Source: CAYHPY01 sp964358485
GTDB taxonomy: Bacteria; Elusimicrobiota; Elusimicrobia; UBA1565; UBA9628
DNA: 33,530 nucleotides
NCBI GenBank assembly: GCA_964358485.1
Contig: CAYHPY010000035.1
Coordinates: forward strand, 1 to 33,530
Reading direction: 5' to 3'
Part shown: positions 24,880-29,905 of the stretch, piece after piece
Numbering within the stretch: position 1 is the first letter of the stretch
Layout: every line of letters starts with the position of its first letter
Program-made: the position numbers and the translations under genes
The notes under the pieces: model-generated
What the model was told of the DNA's origin: nothing
Seen by the model: only the letters and a program-made list of their open reading frames with translations
The model's database searches: none

Positions 24880-25560
24880 ATGCTGAAACGATTCTTTATC
24901 GTGGTCGGAGTTCTCGGGGCGGTCTTCCTTGGTGTCGCCGCGGGCCTGGCCGTCATCAGCCGGAGTCATGTCTACCGGGGGCCGAATTCGGAGCCGGCGG
25001 CCTGGAACCCAAATGCCTCGCGCTCCCGGATCGTGGAGGAGGCCCGAAAATTGGTCGGGATCTGGTACGACCCGGTCCAAGGGTATTTCAACGACATCGG
25101 GGGCAAATGGGGCTTTATCGTATGCATGGACGTCCCTCGAATCGCCTATCGCAATTCCGGCGCGTCCATCCGGCGCCTGCTTGAGGCGGATTACAAACTG
25201 CACCCGGATCACTACGGGAAACGCGACGGCCAACCCGGAGATCCCTATTTCGATCGCCGCGCGCGAAATCTTTATTCGTTCTGCAAATTCAACGGCTGCC
25301 TGAGTCTGAAGGGGCCTCCGGAACCCGGCGATGTCGTATTCATGAGCCATAGCGAAACTGGGTGGATCACCCACATCGCGCTGGTCTCGAGCGTTGGGCC
25401 GGATGGGAAGTATCAAGTCATCGAAGCCTCGCGGGATGATTGGTATGTCACCCGGGAAGAGGATGGAGAGATTCTCTTCAAGCGGGGTTGGGTGTTTAGG
25501 GGTTTTGGACAACCATTGAGGGTGAAAAAACTTGAAGGGATTGCGGCCCAGAAAAGTTAG
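24880..25560 (+). CDS. DUF1287-like membrane-anchored cysteine hydrolase
   Basis: A 226-residue protein with an N-terminal membrane anchor or uncleaved signal (residues 4-26). The body resembles DUF1287 (YijF-like) proteins, an NlpC/P60-related group: C82 in VCMDVPRIAYR corresponds to the conserved C-x-DV-IRAYR motif, FDRRARNLYSF to the DHRRVPNL motif, and H165 in GWITHIALVSS is the candidate catalytic His after PGDVVFMS. A peptidoglycan-related or amidase role outside the inner membrane is inferred. There is no clean Shine-Dalgarno; it may depend on coupling with the gene 42 bases upstream. This is the intact copy of the truncated gene at 20274-20762. Confidence 0.82.
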   Translation: MLKRFFIVVGVLGAVFLGVAAGLAVISRSHVYRGPNSEPAAWNPNASRSRIVEEARKLVGIWYDPVQGYFNDIGGKWGFIVCMDVPRIAYRNSGASIRRLLEADYKLHPDHYGKRDGQPGDPYFDRRARNLYSFCKFNGCLSLKGPPEPGDVVFMSHSETGWITHIALVSSVGPDGKYQVIEASRDDWYVTREEDGEILFKRGWVFRGFGQPLRVKKLEGIAAQKS

Positions 25561-25760
25561 GAGTTCGAAAATGGAGGAAGTCCAGCACATCAGCATCTCC
25601 ATCGCCCGCACCCGCGTTCCACAAGGTCCCCGATTTGGCGGCGTTGGTGGGCCTGCTCGCGGGGCGGGAGTCGTCGGCCGCGGGAAGCTGAAGGCGGGAA
25701 CCGAGGGCCGGCGCAGGGCGCATGGATTTTTCGCCCAATTCCGGGTATCATTGCCGGGTT
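25561..25760. repeat. Intergenic stretch with a fourth HAD 3'-end fragment
   Basis: Bases 25618-25650 match the 3' end of the HAD gene (CACAAGGTCCCCGATTTGG and following) and then diverge. The rest of the stretch holds no gene I can support. A possible -10, TATCAT, lies about 9 nt before the ATG at 25761. Confidence 0.7.
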
Positions 25761-26297
25761 ATGGCGAGTTTTGACATCTATCAGCTTCGGATCGCCCTCC
25801 ACGGGACCGAGCCCGTCGTTTGGCGCCAGGTGGTGGTGCCCGGGCGCATCACCTTCGCCAAACTGCACAAAGTCTTCCAGATCGCGATGGGCTGGAGCGA
25901 CCGCCATCTGCACCGGTTCAAATCGACGACCTCCGGACCGATGAAGGCCGGCCACGAAAAAGTCCTCCGGCTCAAGGACGTGGCCGAAAAACGGGGACCC
26001 GGGGGCGGTTTTTACTACGAATATGATTCCGGGGACGAATGGCTCCATTCGGTCTTCGTCGAAAAGATCATCGACCTGGGCCCGCTCCCGGCGTTCATCG
26101 ATTGCCTGGGAGGAGAACGGGCCTGCCCGCCCGAGGACTGCGGCGGGGCGCCGGGTTACGATAATCTTCTCGCGATCTTGGGGGACCCGGGGCATCCGGA
26201 GCACAAGGACCGGCGGGCCTGGGTCGGGGCCGATTTTGAGCCGGGGGCTTTCGATCTGGCCGCGGTCCGCAAAAGGCTTAAGCGCCTGAAGGTCTAG
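25761..26297 (+). CDS. Plasmid pRiA4b ORF-3-like protein
   Basis: 178 residues from the ATG at 25761; an in-frame ATG 39 bases upstream would add residues before the family start. The protein begins IYQLRIALHGTEPVVWRQVVVP, contains FAKLHKVFQIAMGW, FYYEYDSGDEWLHSV and LGGERACPPEDCGGAPGY, and so fits the pRiA4b ORF-3 family over its whole length. The function of the family is unknown; members are common on plasmids and in accessory regions. The two cysteines of ACPPEDC are conserved in the family. Confidence 0.93.
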   Translation: MASFDIYQLRIALHGTEPVVWRQVVVPGRITFAKLHKVFQIAMGWSDRHLHRFKSTTSGPMKAGHEKVLRLKDVAEKRGPGGGFYYEYDSGDEWLHSVFVEKIIDLGPLPAFIDCLGGERACPPEDCGGAPGYDNLLAILGDPGHPEHKDRRAWVGADFEPGAFDLAAVRKRLKRLKV

Positions 26298-26313
26298 CCA
26301 CCCAGCGTCGGAA

Positions 26314-26357
26314 TCGGGAACAAAGGCGGGGGCTCACTCGTATTAAGTGAGTGCCCC
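26314..26357. repeat. mazEF left flank repeat / hairpin
   Basis: The sequence starts CGGGAACAAA and continues to a stem: CTCACT (26332-26337) pairs with AGTGAG (26346-26351), and the flanking G-run pairs with CCCC (26354-26357) across a two-base bulge. It could terminate the upstream gene, ending only one base before the mazEF -35. A related sequence with the same CGGGAACAAA start and CTCGTAT...GAGTG core lies just after mazF at 27018-27061. Confidence 0.65.
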
Positions 26358-26399
26358 TTGACAATTCCCCGCCACGATGTATACTCAAAGTAGATACAT
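26358..26399 (+). promoter_or_regulatory. mazEF promoter and operator
   Basis: TTGACA (26358-26363) and TATACT (26380-26385) are spaced by 16 bp. An imperfect palindrome, ATGTAT (26377-26382) with ATACAT (26394-26399), covers the -10, matching autorepression by a MazE-type antitoxin. A G-rich ribosome site (26403-26408) precedes the ATG at 26414. Confidence 0.8.
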
Positions 26400-26413
26400 T
26401 CCGGGGGGCTCTC

Positions 26414-26656
26414 ATGGACGCGACCGTTCAGAAGTGGGGAAACAGCCTGGCCTTGCGCATTCCCAGTTCTCTGGCCAAGGACGCGGACCTTCAGCAGGGG
26501 TCGGTGGTGGAGGTGGCCGTCGTGAAGGGGGAGTTGATCGTCAAGCCCAAGCGGGAGCGCAAGCTTTCGCTGGCGCAAATGCTCAAGGCCGTCACGAAAG
26601 AAAACCTCCATTCTGAAACGGATTGGGGCCCGGCCGTCGGAAAGGAAAACCTGTGA
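26414..26656 (+). CDS. MazE-like antitoxin
   Basis: 80 residues, starting at the ATG after the G-rich ribosome site rather than at the in-frame ATG at 26351, which lies upstream of the promoter. The N-terminal swapped-hairpin (AbrB/MazE) domain is clear: VQKWGNSLALRIPSSLAKD, then GSVVEVAVVKGELIVKPK. The C-terminal third (LAQMLKAVTKENLHSE) is the flexible toxin-binding tail. It should bind its promoter palindrome and neutralise the following toxin. Its stop overlaps the mazF start (GTGA). Confidence 0.94.
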   Translation: MDATVQKWGNSLALRIPSSLAKDADLQQGSVVEVAVVKGELIVKPKRERKLSLAQMLKAVTKENLHSETDWGPAVGKENL

Positions 26657-26997
26657 CGAGCCGGCCGTACTGCCCCAAGCGGGGGGATGTGGTCTGGCTC
26701 TCCTTCGCGCCCCAGGCCGGGCATGAGCAGGCCGGGCAACGGCCCGCCTTGGCGCTGTCTCCCGAAGCCTACAACCTGAAGGTCGGGTTGGCGCTCTTTT
26801 GCCCGATCACCAGCCGGGTCAAGGGCTATTCGTTCGAGGTGCCCGTCCCCGGCGGGTTGGAAGTCACGGGCGTGATCCTGGCCGATCAGGTCAAGAGCTT
26901 GGATTGGTCCGCGCGGGCCTCCCGGTTTTGCTGCCGGCTTTCGGACGCCGCGGTCTCGGATGTCGTCAAGAAACTGGGCGTCCTGCTCGGTTCCTAG
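26653..26997 (+). CDS. MazF-like toxin (mRNA endoribonuclease)
   Basis: 114 residues from the GTG at 26653, which overlaps the mazE stop by four bases and follows a GGAAAGGA ribosome site; an ATG 30 bases upstream would run deeply into mazE. Family landmarks are PKRGDVVWLSF, QRPALALSPEAYN, ALFCPITSRVKGYSFEVPV and ILADQVKSLDW, giving the SH3-like PemK/MazF fold. Members cut mRNA at short sequence motifs; specificity here is unknown. A scrap of a second mazF lies at 24033-24080. Confidence 0.94.
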   Translation: MTSRPYCPKRGDVVWLSFAPQAGHEQAGQRPALALSPEAYNLKVGLALFCPITSRVKGYSFEVPVPGGLEVTGVILADQVKSLDWSARASRFCCRLSDAAVSDVVKKLGVLLGS

Positions 26998-27017
26998 CCC
27001 TCCCCTCTCGTCTCAGC

Positions 27018-27061
27018 CGGGAACAAAAACCACCCCTCGCTCGTATATATGAGTGGAGGGA
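27018..27061. repeat. mazEF right flank repeat
   Basis: This is the partner of 26314-26357. Both begin CGGGAACAAA, and after ten differing bases both carry a CnCTCGTAT...GAGTG core. Here CCCTC and CTC pair with GAG and GAGGG around GTATATAT. A 15-base segment just before it, TCGTCTCAGCCGGGA (27008-27022), also occurs after the HAD gene at 22854-22868. Confidence 0.6.
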
Positions 27062-27066
27062 AATCG

Positions 27067-27089
27067 TGGTATCGCAAAATGCGATACCA
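27067..27089. terminator. Strong hairpin between convergent genes
   Basis: TGGTATCGCA and TGCGATACCA form a perfect 10-bp stem with an AAA loop. It lies between the ends of mazF (plus) and the DnaJ gene (minus), where a bidirectional terminator is expected, but neither strand has a T-tract after it. Confidence 0.55.
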
Positions 27090-27109
27090 GCGCGCCGCTC
27101 TCTGGGGTT

Positions 27110-27499
27110 TCAGCCCTCGGGGACCAGGGCCTCGTAGGCGCGCTGGATCTCCAAGGTCTTGCGGTGGGCGGTCTCGCGGAGGTCGGGGCCGAGATGGGCC
27201 ACCTTGTCGGGGTGGTATTGGGCGATGAGCGCGCGGTAGGCTTGGCGGATTTCGTCCTTGCCGGCGCGGCGGGAGACGCCCAGGATTTCATGGGGCTCCT
27301 TGGGGGCGATGGCCTCGGGGGCCGGGGAGGCGCCGGGGGGAGGCGGCGCGGCGCGGCGGCGGCGGTACATGAAGATGGCGGTGACGATCACGGCCAGGAG
27401 GTCGTCGAAACGGCCCACGATCGGGATGATGTCCGGCAACACATCCAGCGGAAGGAGGACGTAGAGGATGCAGACCAGGATTACGAAAAAGACTTTCAA
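27110..27499 (-). CDS. Membrane protein with DUF1232-like segment and DnaJ domain
   Basis: 129 residues from a TTG whose T-T-G-A overlaps the stop of the upstream gene. An ORF extending further upstream only shadows that gene. Residues 1-45 hold membrane helices and PLDVLPDIIPIVGRFDDLL, the DUF1232 (YkvA-like) signature. A Pro/Ala linker follows, then a J domain (70-125) with the HPD motif at 96-98, needed to stimulate Hsp70. It probably tethers DnaK activity to the inner membrane. The HPD motif is intact. Confidence 0.88.
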   Translation of the reverse strand: MKVFFVILVCILYVLLPLDVLPDIIPIVGRFDDLLAVIVTAIFMYRRRRAAPPPPGASPAPEAIAPKEPHEILGVSRRAGKDEIRQAYRALIAQYHPDKVAHLGPDLRETAHRKTLEIQRAYEALVPEG

Positions 27500-28149
27500 G
27501 GATTGCGGGCGATGGTCGCGGCGAGCGGGGCCGGCCGGGATCCGGCCGCGGGACGATCCGCTGCTGGGCGCGCCGCGGCCTGGAGGAAGCGCTCCAGGAG
27601 GTCGGGGCGGTTCTCCTTGAACCAGCCGAGCTCTTCCTTCACGGCCTCGGCCTGCGTGAGCTCGGCGTTCTTGAGGCGCTCGCAGAGTTGGAACTCCAGC
27701 TTGGCCTTGGCGCGGGCGTCCTCGTAGGGCATGGGCCAGAGGTTGTAGAGGGAGTTGCTGCCGCCCAGGCACAGGGAGAGGAGGTGGTCGTACTGGTACT
27801 TGGAGTGCTCTTCCCAGGGCACGCCGTACCAGCGGGAGACTTCCTTCTTTTCATCGGTGGAGAAATTGCGCTTGCAGTACGGGATGCGCTCGGGATAGCG
27901 GTACTCCTTGAAATCCTTGTCCTGCGGGGTGCACAGCACGCCGGGGGTCAGTTCCGGGCGGGGGGCGGAGTCGAAGCGGCCGGAGAAGGGCTGGACGGGG
28001 GCCGGGGCGGCCACGGGGGCGCCTTGGATCTCGGCGGGGGGAGCGGTCTGGTCGTGCTTGAGGAAATTTTGGAGGGGGGGCGCCCAATTTTCGGCGGCGC
28101 GGGCGGTCAGCGGCGTCACGAAGAGGACGGCGGCTAGCAGGGCGATCAT
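27496..28149 (-). CDS. Secreted HNH-like protein
   Basis: 217 residues from the ATG at 28149, chosen for its GGAGG ribosome site and because a signal peptide then starts at residue 1 (cleavage near ARA-A, residue 18). A Pro/Ala-rich stretch (about 36-70) leads to an HNH-type core: YQYDHLLSLCLGGSNSLYNLWP, with D121, H122, N132 and N136, followed by a helix AKAKLE. Four cysteines (73, 92, 127, 156) may form disulfides. Small exported proteins with this DH-LGGSN-NLWP core are widespread; nuclease activity is presumed, not proven. The C-terminus is Ala/Pro/Arg-rich. It is coupled to the DnaJ gene. Confidence 0.85.
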   Translation of the reverse strand: MIALLAAVLFVTPLTARAAENWAPPLQNFLKHDQTAPPAEIQGAPVAAPAPVQPFSGRFDSAPRPELTPGVLCTPQDKDFKEYRYPERIPYCKRNFSTDEKKEVSRWYGVPWEEHSKYQYDHLLSLCLGGSNSLYNLWPMPYEDARAKAKLEFQLCERLKNAELTQAEAVKEELGWFKENRPDLLERFLQAAARPAADRPAAGSRPAPLAATIARNP

Positions 28150-28171
28150 GGTGCCTCCACTACTTATGCTC

Positions 28172-28177
28172 AGTATA
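28172..28177 (-). promoter_or_regulatory. -10 element of the HNH/DnaJ pair
   Basis: On the minus strand TATACT lies about 22 bases before the start codon, allowing room for the GGAGG site. No good -35 is visible at 16-18 bp. Confidence 0.5.
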
Positions 28178-28199
28178 GACTGAACGGTCCGCGACTGTA

Positions 28200-28381
28200 G
28201 GGCCCAAAGTCCTATTTTAGTCTGGGCCCAAGGTCCTATGCAAGTGCCAGACATATTCTAATACAAATAACGCTGTGTTTGTCTAGATCTCATGAGGAGA
28301 TTTCCACAGGATATCCACAAAACTCATAACTTCGGTGTCAGGCATTAAGTAAGTCGGGACCAGGTGGGCCCTCAGGTCCTA
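28200..28381. repeat. Three short repeats in the divergent intergenic region
   Basis: GGGCCCAAAGTCCTAT (28200-28215), GGGCCCAAGGTCCTAT (28224-28239) and GGGCCCTCAGGTCCTA (28366-28381) are near-identical. The AT-rich stretch between them includes ATTTCCACA and ATATCCACA (about 28302-28319), which resemble DnaA boxes. The 303 bases between 28149 and 28453 contain no gene I can support. Confidence 0.65.
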
Positions 28382-28402
28382 GGCCTCCTGGACCGCTTTT
28401 TT
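28375..28402 (+). terminator. Terminator-like stem with T-tract
   Basis: GGTCC and GGACC form a 5-bp stem around a 10-base loop, followed by GC and six T residues (28397-28402). No plus-strand gene ends here, so it would insulate or attenuate transcription into the surface-protein gene at 28453. The stem is short. Confidence 0.4.
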
Positions 28403-28452
28403 GGGCCCTTAAGACCCATGGAGCCTTTCGACCCCCTTGGTAAACTCTGGGT

Positions 28453-29781
28453 ATGAAGCCGGCCTTTTTAGTCGGAGCGGCCTTGCTTTCCCTGACGGCC
28501 AACGCCGCCTGGGGGCAGACCATGCGCGCCCCGGCCCGCACGGGCGGGGGGCCCGGCGTGCGCGCAGTGCCGTCCTCCGTGGGCAATTTTTCCGGCAATT
28601 TCCGCCAAGGCGCCCGCACCGTTCCGATCATGTCCGTGACGCCGGGCTTCGCGTCTCCCATTTTCCGCGGCGCTCCCGCCATGGGCTTTCGCCCCGGTCT
28701 GGGCGCCACGGGCCTGCCCTCCAGCCTGATTCAGACCGAGGCGGGCGCGGCGCCCTCCGTGGAGTCCGCCGCCGGGCGGGCGACCGGACAGGCCGCCCGG
28801 CAAGTCGACAGCGCCGAGGCCTTCGGGGCCAACCCGTGGGCCATCCCCTCCGGGGACGGCGTGGCCGGGCAATCGGGTTTCGGATGGAATTTGGACGACC
28901 GGTCCTTGAGCGGGTACTCCGAGCCGATGTTGGAAGGCGCGGGTCCCGTGCGCGGCTGGACGGCCAAGTCCGCGGCCCTGGATAAAGAGTTGGGGCAGGC
29001 CCGGCCCATCGAGAATGTGGATCTGGAAAGCGCCGGCGTGTTCGGCCGGCGCTTGGCCGATATCATGACCGGGGAGGACATGCGCGATTCGGTGAACGGA
29101 CGGCAGATTGAGAACGGCCGGGAGGCTGAACTGGTTGCCTGGGTGGGAAATGGCTTGCAGCTGGAAAATTTTGAGAATGGTTCAGTTTCCGAAAATTCGG
29201 GAACGGAATTTTCCGGGAACGGAATTGAGAATACGGAAATTCATGGGAACGGAAGTTTGGGGACGGAATTAAAAGATAACGGAAACGAGAGAGGGACAGG
29301 CCCGCGGAAGGCTGTCTCCTTCCGCGGACCTGTCAAGCTAATCCAAATGACGGCCAGCAAACTCGGTTTGATCATTTCCGAGCGGGTCGCGCGGGCGTCT
29401 TCCGCGGGCGGCCGCGAGGAAAGCCGGGATTCCGTTGCCGCTCTTGATGGATACAAGAAAACCAACGGAACGACGGAAAAAATTTCGGGAACGGAACAGG
29501 AAAATTTTGAACAAGTGAGAGCGGCTTTGGCGCTTCGCGCCAACACGCCGCTATTGGACGAAACAATCTCCTTCGCCGCCGCCGCTGCGGACCAGACGGC
29601 CGTCTCGGCGGCGCCGTATTTGTCCCGGCGGATTAGCCGGGTCAGAAATTCGTATTCCTTGCCATCAGCCGGAAAAGGGTTTTCACTCCTGGAAAACATC
29701 CGCCAAAGCCCGGCCGCCCCGGCCGCGCTGCTGCTCCTGGGGCTGGCGCCCCTGTTGTCCCTGACCTTCAAAAGGGACTAG
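28453..29781 (+). CDS. Surface protein with C-terminal membrane anchor, unknown
   Basis: A 442-residue protein. Signal peptide 1-21 (ending WGQ), then a Gly/Ala/Arg/Pro-rich region resembling in style the N-terminus of the giant protein (both start Q-x-x-R after cleavage and carry G-rich and P-rich text). The middle (about 215-290) is Asn/Gly/Glu-rich with recurring ENG/GNG, encoded by AT-rich DNA containing several copies of GGGAACGGAA. The C-terminus has a hydrophobic helix (APAALLLLGLAPLLSLTF) and ends KRD, like a sorting or anchor signal. No enzyme motif is seen. TAAACT lies 6 nt before the ATG with no Shine-Dalgarno, so it may be leaderless. Confidence 0.85.
   Translation: MKPAFLVGAALLSLTANAAWGQTMRAPARTGGGPGVRAVPSSVGNFSGNFRQGARTVPIMSVTPGFASPIFRGAPAMGFRPGLGATGLPSSLIQTEAGAAPSVESAAGRATGQAARQVDSAEAFGANPWAIPSGDGVAGQSGFGWNLDDRSLSGYSEPMLEGAGPVRGWTAKSAALDKELGQARPIENVDLESAGVFGRRLADIMTGEDMRDSVNGRQIENGREAELVAWVGNGLQLENFENGSVSENSGTEFSGNGIENTEIHGNGSLGTELKDNGNERGTGPRKAVSFRGPVKLIQMTASKLGLIISERVARASSAGGREESRDSVAALDGYKKTNGTTEKISGTEQENFEQVRAALALRANTPLLDETISFAAAAADQTAVSAAPYLSRRISRVRNSYSLPSAGKGFSLLENIRQSPAAPAALLLLGLAPLLSLTFKRD
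29191..29213. repeat. Coding inverted repeat in the Asn/Gly-rich segment
   Basis: GAAAATTC (29191-29198) and GAATTTTC (29206-29213) form an 8-bp stem with a 7-base loop. Copies of GGGAACGGAA lie in and around it (about 29199, 29215, 29248 and again near 29489), so this segment seems built from a short repeated motif. Confidence 0.55.
29295..29334. repeat. 40-bp near-perfect palindrome inside the surface-protein ORF
   Basis: CCGCGGAAGG (29302-29311) pairs with CCTTCCGCGG (29318-29327) around a 6-base loop. The stem continues, after one mismatch, with GACAGG (29295-29300) and CCTGTC (29329-29334), so each arm is 17 bases with 16 pairs. It is translated in frame as part of the protein. It ends the AT-rich repeat segment, and high-GC codons resume soon after. 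Confidence 0.85.
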
Positions 29782-29783
29782 CC

Positions 29784-29799
29784 TTCCCGAATTCGGGAA
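29784..29799. terminator. Palindrome after the surface-protein gene
   Basis: TTCCCGAATTCGGGAA is a perfect 16-bp palindrome three bases after the stop. No T-tract follows, so its role as a terminator is uncertain. Confidence 0.4.
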
Positions 29800-29803
29800 A
29801 GCA

Positions 29804-29859
29804 TTGAAAAATCCGTGTTTTCCTGGTATACCTAATGTTGGGCGCTCCTAGGCGCCCAA
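29804..29859 (+). promoter_or_regulatory. Promoter and 5'-UTR hairpin of the kinase operon
   Basis: TTGAAA (29804-29809) and TATACC (29827-29832) are spaced by 17 bp. The predicted transcript start is about 29839. A perfect 8-bp stem TTGGGCGC/GCGCCCAA (29838-29845 with 29852-29859) therefore sits at the very 5' end of the mRNA, or acts as an operator overlapping the start point. About 45 bases separate it from the start codon. Confidence 0.7.
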
Positions 29860-29905
29860 ACATGGTCATTTCTATCTTCTCCTTAGAGCGCGGGACTGCT
29901 TTCTC

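Noticed and set aside
27500..27772. Longer N-terminus for the DnaJ-domain protein
   Set aside because: The added residues are an out-of-frame reading of the HNH-like gene; the TTG overlapping that gene's stop gives a sensible membrane start.
28302..28319. DnaA-box-like sites as a replication origin
   Set aside because: Only two imperfect matches, no dnaA/dnaN or other origin genes nearby, and the AT-rich stretch is short. Kept only as a minor observation.
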